Positions 1 through 7,390 of a stretch of DNA of 64,000 nt are shown here, one piece after another. The stretch comes from Brevundimonas vesicularis (lineage in GTDB: Bacteria > Pseudomonadota > Alphaproteobacteria > Caulobacterales > Caulobacteraceae): the NCBI RefSeq assembly GCF_027886425.1, contig NZ_CP115671.1, positions 744,001 through 808,000 of the forward strand, written 5' to 3'. Position numbers and translations under genes: made by a program. Each line of letters starts with the position of its first letter. The first letter of the stretch is position 1. Under the pieces are notes generated by a model. It had not been told where the DNA came from and did not search any database. It was given only the letters and a program-made list of their open reading frames with translations.

Positions 1-602
1 GTCTCGTCCGAATACATCCGGTCGGTGACCAGGACTTCGGACGGGCGGAAGGCGGCCAGGGCAGCGCCCAGGTCTTCGATAGAACAGGCGACGCTGTCGA
101 CCGCGCCGGACGACAGTTCGACCACGGCGACGGCCGCCCGACCTTTACGCACCGCGACCGCCGCCAGACGGTTGGCGCCGCGCGCGTCCAGCAGGCTGTC
201 TTCGGTCAGGGTGCCGGGGGTGACGACCCGGACCACGCCGCGATGCACCACGGCCTTGCCGCCGCGCTTCTTGGCCTCGGCGGGGTCTTCCAGCTGTTCG
301 CAGATGGCGACCTTGTGGCCGATGCGGATCAGGCGGGCGAGATAGCCCTCCATCGCATGGACCGGCACGCCGGCCATAGGGATGTCCTCGCCCTGATGCT
401 TGCCGCGCTTGGTCAGGGTGATGCCGAGCGCCGCCGCCGCGACCTCGGCGTCCTTGAAGAACAGCTCGTAGAAATCGCCCATGCGGAAGAACAGGATGGC
501 GTCCGGCTGGCCCGCCTTGGCCGTCAGATATTGCGCCATGAACGGCGTCGCGCCTTCCAGCGAGGCGGCGATTTCCGGGGGATGGGAGACGGGGGCGTTC
601 AT
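1..602 (-). CDS. mutS: DNA mismatch repair protein MutS, N-terminal part (cut by window edge)
   Basis: The first 200 codons of MutS, which recognises mismatches and small loops and starts methyl-independent or MutL-dependent repair. The translation from the ATG at 602 gives a disordered lead, then the mismatch-recognition domain with the FYELFFKDA stretch (the Phe-X-Glu motif that wedges into the mismatch) around residues 42-50. ITLTKRGKHQGEDIPMAGVP and the connector-domain start follow. The rest of the gene lies beyond base 1. It is divergent from btuB, and the gap holds the B12 riboswitch. Identification is very secure; only the 3' end is missing. Confidence 0.96.
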   Translation of the reverse strand, partial: MNAPVSHPPEIAASLEGATPFMAQYLTAKAGQPDAILFFRMGDFYELFFKDAEVAAAALGITLTKRGKHQGEDIPMAGVPVHAMEGYLARLIRIGHKVAICEQLEDPAEAKKRGGKAVVHRGVVRVVTPGTLTEDSLLDARGANRLAAVAVRKGRAAVAVVELSSGAVDSVACSIEDLGAALAAFRPSEVLVTDRMYSDE

Positions 603-684
603 GTGGCCACAGGGTGACGGATCGCGCCCGGCGGCTCAAGGCCGTTGACCGGCTCTTGCACAGGCTTGTCGGCCCTGCGATAGG

Positions 685-850
685 CCACGTCAGGCGGTTA
701 AGGGAACACGGTGTGACGCCGTGGCTGTGCCCGCAACTGTAGGCGGCGAGAGCGTCGTCCGTCCGGGGTTTCGATCCCGGCGCCACTGGGAAACTGGGAA
801 GGCGAGGACGGCGGTTTACGACCCGCAAGCCAGGAGACCTGGCCGCCGAC
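685..850 (+). ncRNA. Cobalamin (B12) riboswitch upstream of btuB
   Basis: The leader carries the conserved cobalamin aptamer blocks in order: AAGGGAAcACGGTG at about 700-713, GGCTGTGCCCGCAACTGTA at about 723-741, GCCACTGG/CTGGGAAGGCG at about 782-804, CGACCCGCAAGCCAGGAGAC at about 819-838 (the B12 box), closing with CTGGCCGC. It lies on the strand of btuB and ends about 160 bases before its start. Known riboswitches of this class bind adenosylcobalamin or related forms and lower expression of the downstream gene. Here that would repress B12 uptake when cobalamin is plentiful. Exact ends are approximate. Confidence 0.93.
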
Positions 851-1007
851 GTCGCTCGCTCCTGTCCGGGACCAGACAGCAGCGCGGTTTCTCCGTGGAA
901 GCGACCCGACCTTGCGCCGTCCAGACCCATAAGCGGTCTGGCGGGTCGGTTCGCTCATGACGGTCTCTCGCGCGCATTCGCGGGACCGAACACGGGGGTA
1001 TCGCTCA

Positions 1008-2831
1008 ATGAAGCGTTCCATTCTTCTTTCGACGGCGGCGATCACGGCCGCCTTCGCCGCGCCTGCCTTTGCCGAAGACGCGACCCAGCTGGACGAGGTC
1101 ATCGTCACCGCCACCCGCATCCCGGCCATCGTCGCCGACACGCCCGGCGCCCGCGTCATCGACGGCAAGACCATCGAGCAGCGCGGCGCGATCTTCGCCG
1201 CCGACATCCTGGCCGATGTGCCGGGTCTGTCGGTGACGCGTTCGGGCGCCTTTGGCGGTGTCGCACAGGTGCGGATGCGCGGCGCGACGCCGGGTAAGAC
1301 CCTGGTCCTGGTCGACGGCGCGCCGGTCAACGATGCGGCCGAGCCGAACGGAGCCTATGACTTCTCCAGCTTCGAACTGGCCGATATCGCGCGGATCGAA
1401 GTGCTCAGCGGGCCGCAGTCGTCGCTGTGGGGATCCGACGCCATCGGCGGCGTGATTTCTTTCACGACGCAAGAGATCGACGGCCTGCGCGCCGAGGCTG
1501 AGGCCGGCAGCTTCGACACCGTGCGGGGTCGGGTGTCGGCCGGGGTCGCGAACGAGACCTACGCCTTCAGCGCCTATGCCTCGCGGTTCGACACTGACGG
1601 GATTTCGGCGGCGGACGAGGCGGACGGCAACACCGAGGCCGACGGCTTCCGCAGCACGACGCTCGGCGCCAAGGGCCGCTATGTCCTGTCCGATGCGGTC
1701 AAGGTGGATGGATCGCTGCGCTGGAATAAATCCAAGGCCGATATCGACGGCTTCCCGGCGCCGAACTTTACTCTGGCCGACACCGACGACACCCAGGAAA
1801 GCGAGCAATGGTCGGGCTTTGGCCGGGTGACGGCCAAGGCGTTCGGCCTGACGCATCAGTTCAGCGTTTCAGCCTCTGATCTGGACCGCAGCTCGGTCAG
1901 CGGCGGCTTCGGCTCGACCTTCACCGGCGACCGTCAGGCCTATCGCTGGCAGGCGAACGGCCAGGCGCAGGACATCGACTATGCGTTCGGCGTGGAGCGG
2001 AACGAGGCCTCGGCGGCCCTGTCGTCGGGCCTGTCGCGCGACCTGTCGATCACTTCGGTGTTCGGCGTGGCCCAGTACGATGTCGGCGCGCTGAACCTAA
2101 CTGGCGGGCTGCGGTATGACGACACCGACGATTTCGGCTCCAAGACAACGGGGCGGGTGTCGGCCGCGTACGACCTAGCCGGCGGCTTCATCCTGTCGGG
2201 CGCCTACGGCACGGGCTTCAAGTCGCCGACGGTCAGCCAGGCGGTCTGCGACTTCTGCTTTGCGCCGCGGCCCTATCCCGAGCTGAAGCCGGAAACGGCC
2301 GACAGCGTCGAGATCGCACTGGGCTGGGCGTCGGCCGACGGTCGGTTCGATGGGCGGGCGACCCTTTATCGCCTGAACGTCGAGGATCAGATCACCTATT
2401 CGGCCGGTCGCTACATCAACGTCGCCAAGACGCGTTCGGACGGGTTCGAGCTGGAAGGCCGCGCCCTGCTGGGCGGCGGGTTCGACCTGACGCTGGCCTA
2501 TGCCTGGACCGACGCGACGGATCGCACGACGGGCGCGCGCCTGCTGCGCGTGCCGGAACACGCCGGTTCGGCGACCCTGGGCTGGACGGGCGACCGTCTG
2601 TCCGGCGCCCTGACGGTGCGGGCGGAAGGCGATCAGGACGATTCGGGCGGCTTCTCGACCGTGGCGCGCGACGGCTTCGTCACCGCCAATCTGAACGCGG
2701 CCTATGAACTGACTGATCAGGTCACCCTGACGGCGCGTATCGAGAACCTGGGCGATGAACACTATCAGCAGGTGTTCGGATATGGCGAGCCGGGACGGTC
2801 CGGCTATGTCGGGATCAGGCTGCGCTACTGA
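1008..2831 (+). CDS. btuB: TonB-dependent vitamin B12 outer-membrane receptor BtuB
   Basis: A 607-residue TonB-dependent receptor. It has a signal peptide ending AFA at about residue 22 and a TonB box (DEVIVTATR) at about 29-37. A plug domain follows (GVAQVRMRGATPGKTLVLVDGAP..., IARIEVLSGPQSSLWGSDAIGG), then a 22-strand-type barrel ending in an aromatic (LRY), as expected for outer-membrane insertion. An in-frame ATG at 957 would put 17 extra residues before the signal peptide, so the ATG at 1008 behind GGGGG is preferred. The cobalamin riboswitch directly upstream identifies the substrate as cobalamin rather than an iron chelate. Its 3' end overlaps the convergent aldo/keto reductase by 17 bases. 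Confidence 0.93.
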   Translation: MKRSILLSTAAITAAFAAPAFAEDATQLDEVIVTATRIPAIVADTPGARVIDGKTIEQRGAIFAADILADVPGLSVTRSGAFGGVAQVRMRGATPGKTLVLVDGAPVNDAAEPNGAYDFSSFELADIARIEVLSGPQSSLWGSDAIGGVISFTTQEIDGLRAEAEAGSFDTVRGRVSAGVANETYAFSAYASRFDTDGISAADEADGNTEADGFRSTTLGAKGRYVLSDAVKVDGSLRWNKSKADIDGFPAPNFTLADTDDTQESEQWSGFGRVTAKAFGLTHQFSVSASDLDRSSVSGGFGSTFTGDRQAYRWQANGQAQDIDYAFGVERNEASAALSSGLSRDLSITSVFGVAQYDVGALNLTGGLRYDDTDDFGSKTTGRVSAAYDLAGGFILSGAYGTGFKSPTVSQAVCDFCFAPRPYPELKPETADSVEIALGWASADGRFDGRATLYRLNVEDQITYSAGRYINVAKTRSDGFELEGRALLGGGFDLTLAYAWTDATDRTTGARLLRVPEHAGSATLGWTGDRLSGALTVRAEGDQDDSGGFSTVARDGFVTANLNAAYELTDQVTLTARIENLGDEHYQQVFGYGEPGRSGYVGIRLRY

Positions 2832-3735
2832 TCCGGGCGCAGGCGTCGGCGGTGAAGGCCGCCGGCGCCTCGAGCGCCAAGGCCGCCCAGTCCAGATTGG
2901 GGCAGGGCGCGTGGGCGGCGGCCAGGATGGCGCGCAGTTCGGCGGCGGAGGCGACGCTGGCCACGACCTTGTCGACGCCAGGCAGGGCCAGGGCGTAGCC
3001 CAGAGCCGCCTGCATCGGATCGCAGCGCTGTTCCGCCAGACGCCGGCGCGTGCGCGACAGGGCCTGGGCGTGACTGGCCAGTTCGGCGGGCAGATCGTCG
3101 CCGCCCGCGAACAGCAGGCCGCCGGCGAAGACCGAAGACAGATGGACCGAGGCGCCCGTGTCGGCGATGGCCTCGAGCATGCCGTCTTGGGCCGCGCGCT
3201 GGTCCAATAGGCTGCAGGGCACCTGGACCACATCGGCTTCCAGACGGCGGGCCAGAAGCGCGGGGCCGTCCTCGATCGTGGCGCAGAAACCGATGCGGCG
3301 GAACAGGCCGCGATCCTTCAGGCTGCGGGCGCGATCCCACAGGGCGCGGCCTTCGGCGCCGGCCAGATCGGCGGCGTTGGAAATCAGCAGAACATCGCCG
3401 CGCGGCAGGCCCATCCGTTCCAGCGAACGGCGAGCGCGGGCCTCGACCCGGTCCAGACCTTCGTTGAGCGCAACGGTGCGGACCGTGACCTGGAAAGGCG
3501 AGGGGAAGGGCCAGGCCTGGCCCAACAGGCGTTCGCCGTCGCCCTCGGGCCGGGTGGCGATCAGCTTGACCCCGGCGTCGGCTCCGGTTTGCAGCAGAAA
3601 ACGCATGGCTTCTTCGCGGGCGCCGGAGGGCGCGCTCATGAAGGCGCCGGGCGCGCGCTCGGGCTCGGTCACCACGGCGAGGGCCAGGCGATGGATGGGC
3701 GACGACGCCGAAGGTGTGGCGGGGGAATACGACAC
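2815..3735 (-). CDS. Aldo/keto reductase family protein
   Basis: About 306 residues with the TIM-barrel pattern of an aldo/keto reductase. The segment SLERMGLPRGDVLLISNAAD corresponds to the usual LGxDxIDLLLLH strand, FRRIGFCATIEDGPALLARR to the helix after the 'GVSN' turn, and VVQVPCSLLDQRA to the 'QxxYNLLDR' strand. QAALGYALALPGVDKVVASV is the C-terminal AKR signature region that contacts NADP. The catalytic Asp-Tyr-Lys-His set is not obvious, so this may be one of the divergent, catalytically unclear AKR-like proteins. No good ATG exists near the 5' end; GTG at 3735 or TTG at 3756 are possible starts. It converges on btuB. Confidence 0.7.
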   Translation of the reverse strand: MSYSPATPSASSPIHRLALAVVTEPERAPGAFMSAPSGAREEAMRFLLQTGADAGVKLIATRPEGDGERLLGQAWPFPSPFQVTVRTVALNEGLDRVEARARRSLERMGLPRGDVLLISNAADLAGAEGRALWDRARSLKDRGLFRRIGFCATIEDGPALLARRLEADVVQVPCSLLDQRAAQDGMLEAIADTGASVHLSSVFAGGLLFAGGDDLPAELASHAQALSRTRRRLAEQRCDPMQAALGYALALPGVDKVVASVASAAELRAILAAAHAPCPNLDWAALALEAPAAFTADACARISSAA

Positions 3736-3757
3736 GCCCGACACTATGATCGCCAAT

Positions 3758-3787
3758 GCTTAAGGGACGCTGAGCGAGACCTTAAGC
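3758..3787. repeat. Perfect 8-bp inverted repeat upstream of the aldo/keto reductase
   Basis: GCTTAAGG at 3758-3765 and CCTTAAGC at 3780-3787 form a perfect inverted repeat with 14 bases between. It sits between the end of the maleylacetoacetate isomerase gene and the start of the reductase, both on the minus strand. No T-run follows, so an operator is more likely than an intrinsic terminator. This is inference from position alone. Confidence 0.4.
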
Positions 3788-3830
3788 GAACCCTACTTAT
3801 CCACCGCTGATATGCGCACTGAGGCGAAAA

Positions 3831-4466
3831 TCAGGCGTCGGCGTCAGGTTGCAAGTCCGGGTGGGCCGAGGCGAAGGCGGGGTGGGCCAAGGCGGTGTGT
3901 TCGACCGCCAGCAGACGCGGCCAGGGCGACAGGTCCATGTTGAAGCGCCGCGCCGAATACATCTGCGGAATCAAATAACAATCGACCAGGGTCGGGGCGT
4001 CGCCGAAGCTCCAGCCGGCGCCGTGGCGGGCGACCAAAGCCTCCAGCGCGTCGAAGCCCGGTGCGATCCACCGGGCCGCCCAAGTGTCCACGGCGGCCTG
4101 ATCGGCGTTGAATTCAGACCGGATGGCTTTCAACACGCGCAGATTGTTGAGCGGATGAATGTCGCAGCCGATCAGCGCGGCCATGGCGCGCACGGTCGCC
4201 CGCTCGTTTGCCTCCTTTGGCAGCAGAGCCGGGTCGGGGTGGGTTTCCTCCAGCCATTCTAGAATGGCCGGGCTCTGGGTCAGGACCATATCGCCGTCCT
4301 GGAGGGCGGGGACCATGCCCTGCGGGTTCAGCGCCACATAGTCGGGCCTCTTCTGTTCGCCCTTGCGCAGGTCGTGCGCGGCGTTGTCGTAGGTGATCCC
4401 CTTCAGATTCAAGGCGATGCGAACCCGGTAGCTGGCGCCCGAGCGCCAGTAGCCGTGCAGGATCAT
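3831..4466 (-). CDS. maiA: Maleylacetoacetate/maleylpyruvate isomerase (zeta-class GST)
   Basis: A 211-residue zeta-class glutathione S-transferase. The N-terminal thioredoxin domain has the class motif SGASYRVRIALNLKGI (residues 9-24; zeta enzymes have SSCxxRVRIAL, here S-G-A-S) and LNPQGMVPAL with QSPAILEWLEE for glutathione binding. The C-terminal helical domain has CDIHPLNNLRVL. It would isomerise maleylacetoacetate (tyrosine breakdown) or maleylpyruvate (gentisate breakdown) to the fumaryl form. The start overlaps the stop of the upstream hydrolase (ATGA), and that enzyme would act on its product. The motif Cys is replaced here, a small oddity. Confidence 0.83.
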   Translation of the reverse strand: MILHGYWRSGASYRVRIALNLKGITYDNAAHDLRKGEQKRPDYVALNPQGMVPALQDGDMVLTQSPAILEWLEETHPDPALLPKEANERATVRAMAALIGCDIHPLNNLRVLKAIRSEFNADQAAVDTWAARWIAPGFDALEALVARHGAGWSFGDAPTLVDCYLIPQMYSARRFNMDLSPWPRLLAVEHTALAHPAFASAHPDLQPDADA

Positions 4467-5131
4467 GACTGCACCTCGAAGCTGAGCGTCTCCAGACCGT
4501 CGATGGTGACAACGACACGGTCGCCCGGCTTGACCGGGCCGACGCCGGACGGGGTGCCGGTGAAGATCAGGTCCCCGGGCTGCAGCGACCACAGAGCGGC
4601 GGCGGCCTCGACGATCCGGTCGGGGTTCAGGATCATGTCGTTCAGGACGCTGTCCTGTTTGGTTTCGCCATTGACGCTCAGGCGGATGGCGCCGTCAGGC
4701 GAAGGCAGGTCGCCCAAGGTGATGGGCCCGCAGGGCGCGGACTGATCGAACCCCTTGGCGGCGTCCCAGGGGCGACCGGCCTTCTTGGCCTCGGCCTGAA
4801 GATCGCGGCGGGTCAGGTCGCAGCCGACGGCCCAGCCGACGATAGCGACGCCGCCATCCTTGCCCGGCCCGATCGCGGCGACCAGCTCGGCCTCGTAGTG
4901 CAGGTTTGCGGTCGCAGACGGATAGGATGGGTTTGCGCCGTCCGAGACGATGGCGTCGCCCGGCTTGGTGAAGAAGAAAGGCGTCTGCTTGTCAGGGTCC
5001 GACCCCATTTCGCGCGCATGGGCGGCGTAGTTCTGGCCCACGCACAGAATGCGGCGAACGGGGAACCGCTGGTCCGATCCGACGATCGGCAAGGACGGGG
5101 CGGGGCGGGGCGCGAACAGCCATTGGGTCAT
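4463..5131 (-). CDS. Fumarylacetoacetate hydrolase family protein (fumarylpyruvate hydrolase-like)
   Basis: A 222-residue FAH-fold enzyme. VRRILCVGQNYAAHAREMG opens the domain. FFTKPGDAIV, LHYEAELVAAIG (metal-binding Glu pair), GWAVGCDLTRRDLQ, KGFDQSAPCGP and PGDLIFTGTPSGVGPVKPGD are the standard family blocks. The short length fits fumarylpyruvate hydrolases and acylpyruvases better than the roughly 400-residue fumarylacetoacetase. With the following isomerase (ATGA overlap) it forms a two-step ring-cleavage-product pathway. The dioxygenase that would feed it is not in the window. Start ATG at 5131 chosen because upstream codons are not conserved-looking. Confidence 0.85.
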   Translation of the reverse strand: MTQWLFAPRPAPSLPIVGSDQRFPVRRILCVGQNYAAHAREMGSDPDKQTPFFFTKPGDAIVSDGANPSYPSATANLHYEAELVAAIGPGKDGGVAIVGWAVGCDLTRRDLQAEAKKAGRPWDAAKGFDQSAPCGPITLGDLPSPDGAIRLSVNGETKQDSVLNDMILNPDRIVEAAAALWSLQPGDLIFTGTPSGVGPVKPGDRVVVTIDGLETLSFEVQS

Positions 5132-5268
5132 GGCGTCCGTTCTAGTGCGGCGAAAAGCCCGTGGCGAGAGGCGCACGCTCGACCCACCTAAAGGAACCTC
5201 GTTGCACATGTGGCGTTGCAACACGGGGTTCTCTATTCTACCGCCAAGCTTTCAACGGAGCGCGCACC

Positions 5269-5613
5269 ATGGCCACCACCAAGGCTCGAGAAGATATCAA
5301 GGCCGACCTGAAGACCCTCAAGGAGGATCTGAAGACCGGCGCCCGCGAAGAGACCCAACGCCTGCGCGACAAGGCCGCCGAGGCCGAAGCCAAGCTGCGC
5401 GCCAAGAGCGACGAAGTCCGCGAGCAGGCCCGCAGCTATTACGACGAGGCCCGCGTGAAGGGTCGCGAATATTATGACGACGCGGCCGAACGCTTCGATG
5501 AGGCGCAACGCTATGTCGTCGAGCGCGTGCAGGAGCGTCCGCTGCAATCGACCGCCGTGGCGCTCGGCGTCGGCGTCATCCTCGGCATGCTGCTGGCCGG
5601 CCGCCGTCGCTGA
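5269..5613 (+). CDS. DUF883-family (ElaB/YqjD-like) membrane-anchored protein
   Basis: 114 residues. A long, charged, Ala/Lys/Glu-rich amphipathic helix (about residues 1-85) is followed by one C-terminal membrane segment (AVALGVGVILGMLLAG) and a GRRR-type positive tail, the DUF883 layout. E. coli members (ElaB, YqjD) are tail-anchored inner-membrane proteins linked to stationary phase and ribosome binding. The ATG at 5269 starts the coherent helix; upstream in-frame codons do not. The stop overlaps the next start (TGATG), so the two genes are probably translated together. Confidence 0.8.
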   Translation: MATTKAREDIKADLKTLKEDLKTGAREETQRLRDKAAEAEAKLRAKSDEVREQARSYYDEARVKGREYYDDAAERFDEAQRYVVERVQERPLQSTAVALGVGVILGMLLAGRRR

Positions 5614-6023
5614 TGTTCAAGGGCATCGTCAAAAAACTGGTGGCGACGGCTGTCGTCGCCGCCAGTGCGTTCCTGGCCGTCGTCTTCCTGGGCGTGGCCA
5701 TCTTCTATGCGCTCAGCCTGACGCTGACGCCGCTCGGCGCGGCGGCCGTGACCTTTGGTCTGTTCGCCCTGGTCGCCCTGATCGTGGCGCTGGTCTTCCT
5801 GAAGGGCGACAAGCACGACGACGCCGAAGAGGAAGATGAGCCTGAGGGCCTGCTGGGCAAGGTGATCCACATCGTTCGCGAGCGGCCGATCGTCGGCGCC
5901 GTGGGCGGTCTGGGCGCCGCCTTCCTGCTGCTACGCAACCCGGCTCTGGCGGCGATCGTCGCCAGCATGGTCGCGGATCGCAAGATGGATCAGGGCGGCT
6001 ATTCGCGTCGTCGCCGTCGATAG
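5613..6023 (+). CDS. Holin-superfamily-III / YqjE-like small membrane protein
   Basis: 136 residues. Two adjacent long hydrophobic helices (about residues 10-35 and 43-64) are followed by an acidic linker (KHDDAEEEDEPEG), a third hydrophobic stretch (VGGLGAAFLLLRNPALAAIVA) and an Arg-rich tail. This matches small 'phage holin family' proteins that in E. coli (yqjE) sit directly after a DUF883 gene (yqjD). The same pairing here, with a one-base-shared stop/start, supports a yqjDE-like unit. Function is not known; a role as a real phage holin is unlikely given the chromosomal context. Confidence 0.72.
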   Translation: MFKGIVKKLVATAVVAASAFLAVVFLGVAIFYALSLTLTPLGAAAVTFGLFALVALIVALVFLKGDKHDDAEEEDEPEGLLGKVIHIVRERPIVGAVGGLGAAFLLLRNPALAAIVASMVADRKMDQGGYSRRRRR

Positions 6024-6120
6024 GCGATGGAACGGCCAGGCGACCCTGGCGTTGATGATGCAGACCGACGAACGGCTCCCGGGTCGCCGACGGCAACATC
6101 AACTCAGGAGAGCTAAACCC

Positions 6121-6300
6121 ATGATGCGCTGGGCAATTATCTTCCTCGTCGTGGCCCTCGTCGCGGCCGTTCTCGGCTTCGGCGGCATTGCGAACTTCTC
6201 GTTCGAGATCGCGAAGTTCGTCGCCGTCGTGGCCATTATCCTGTTCGTCATCGCCCTGGTGGCCGGCGGACTGCGTGGACGCGGCGCGCCACGACTTTAG
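6121..6300 (+). CDS. DUF1328 (YtjA-like) small membrane protein
   Basis: 59 residues made of two hydrophobic segments around a GFGGIANFSFEIAKF turn, the DUF1328 signature (compare E. coli YtjA). AGGAGAG lies 8 bases before the ATG at 6121, a strong ribosome site, so the longer in-frame ATG at 6052 is rejected. It follows the DUF883/holin-like pair and ends the cluster: a terminator lies 23 bases after the stop. Family members are often expressed in stress or stationary phase; the biochemical role is unknown. Confidence 0.85.
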   Translation: MMRWAIIFLVVALVAAVLGFGGIANFSFEIAKFVAVVAIILFVIALVAGGLRGRGAPRL

Positions 6301-6322
6301 GCTAAATACATAAAGTCGAACG

Positions 6323-6354
6323 AGGGGCGGAGCCGAAGGCTTCGCCCCTTTTTT
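6323..6354 (+). terminator. Intrinsic terminator after the DUF1328 gene
   Basis: AGGGGCGGAGCC at 6323-6334 pairs with GGCTTCGCCCCT at 6338-6349 (12 pairs, one G-U) around a 3-base loop, followed by six T. A textbook Rho-independent terminator closing the stress-type cluster. Confidence 0.92.
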
Positions 6355-6440
6355 ATGCGCAGCGCGGGCCGATAAGAAAGAACTTTACAACACAAAGCAA
6401 ATGAGCGATGCTGTCTCAACGGTTCGAGGAGGAGAGCATC

Positions 6441-7064
6441 ATGACCCGCGAGACCCAAGCCATTCAGGACGACATCGCCTATATGCGTAGCTTGGCGCAC
6501 GAGGGGCGGCATGCCCCCCTTCTGGCCGGGCCGATACTTGTAGCCGCGGCCGTGGTTTTCGGTGGCGCTAGTCTCGGGCAGTGGGCGATTCAATCGGGCG
6601 CCGTTCAAGTGAATCCGTGGGCTCAGTTGTGGTTGTGGATCGGCGCAGGCGTCGTCTTCGCAGTCGCCCTGAGTCTCTTGATCGGGCGTATGAAGGGAAA
6701 GCCCGGCATCAACTCAGCGGGAAACAAGGCAGTGGGAGCAGCTTGGTCCGGCGTAGGCTACGGAATCTTCGTAACCTGGCTGGCGCTGGTTGCCCTGTCC
6801 GTAAAGACCGGAAACTGGTCGTGGATGGCCGTGATGTTGACGACGGTGCTGGTTGCCTATGGCTCGGCCTGGATGATTGGCGCAGCGATGACCAAAACGC
6901 GCTGGATGTCGTTCACGGCCCTTGCGGCCTATGCCGGCGCGGTTGCCGTGGCTTGGTTCATCGACAGCCCCATGATCTATCTGGTCTTCACGATTGTCCT
7001 CGTCGCCATCGCGCTGATCCCAGGGATCATCCTGATGCGTCAGGAACCGTCGGAGGTGGTCTGA
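6441..7064 (+). CDS. Polytopic membrane protein of unknown function
   Basis: 207 residues with about six hydrophobic segments, starting near residue 28 (AGPILVAAAVVFGGASL) and ending with LVFTIVLVAIALIPGIILM. GAGGAGGAGAG lies just before the ATG at 6441, clearly fixing the start. No catalytic motif is visible. The stop is two bases from the start of a winged-helix regulator, a pairing often seen where a small regulator controls its own membrane partner. Base composition is somewhat lower in GC than the neighbours. Confidence 0.7.
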   Translation: MTRETQAIQDDIAYMRSLAHEGRHAPLLAGPILVAAAVVFGGASLGQWAIQSGAVQVNPWAQLWLWIGAGVVFAVALSLLIGRMKGKPGINSAGNKAVGAAWSGVGYGIFVTWLALVALSVKTGNWSWMAVMLTTVLVAYGSAWMIGAAMTKTRWMSFTALAAYAGAVAVAWFIDSPMIYLVFTIVLVAIALIPGIILMRQEPSEVV

Positions 7065-7066
7065 GC

Positions 7067-7369
7067 ATGGCCGACGACTTCGACATCAGCCGGATCGACG
7101 ACGTCATTCACGGGCGCATCCGGCTGGGAATTATGGCCTATCTGTCCGGGGCCGGGTCGGCCGACTTCACCACTCTGAAGACCCGGTTGCAGACCACGGA
7201 CGGCAATCTGTCGGTCCACTTGCGAAAGCTTGAAGAGGCGGGGTTTGTCTCCGTCTCCAAGAGTTTCAACGGTCGCAAGCCGCTGACGGAGGCCAGCCTG
7301 ACCGATCAGGGACGCGACGCCTTCGTCGCCTATCTGGATGCGATGGCGGGCCTGCTGCCAGAGCGGTGA
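7067..7369 (+). CDS. Small winged-helix transcriptional regulator
   Basis: 100 residues forming a single winged-helix domain. IHGRIRLGIMAYLSGAGSAD is helix 1-2, FTTLKTRLQTTDGNLSVHLRKLEEAGFV is the helix-turn-helix, and VSVSKSFNGRKPLTEASLTD is the wing. This matches the short MarR/ArsR-like 'winged helix DNA-binding' proteins (PF13601 type). It is probably co-transcribed with the preceding membrane protein (gap of two bases, GGAGG upstream of the ATG) and may regulate it. Effector and target are unknown; no metal-binding cysteines are present. Confidence 0.83.
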   Translation: MADDFDISRIDDVIHGRIRLGIMAYLSGAGSADFTTLKTRLQTTDGNLSVHLRKLEEAGFVSVSKSFNGRKPLTEASLTDQGRDAFVAYLDAMAGLLPER

Positions 7370-7390
7370 ACATAGGCTAGAAGCGCGGTC

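Noticed and set aside
957..1007. Upstream ATG for btuB at 957
   Set aside because: It would place 17 polar, Arg-rich residues before the signal peptide; the ATG at 1008 starts the signal peptide directly.
3797..3805. TTATCCACC, one base from a consensus DnaA box
   Set aside because: A single box between metabolic genes, with no cluster, AT-rich unwinding region or origin genes nearby, so probably chance.
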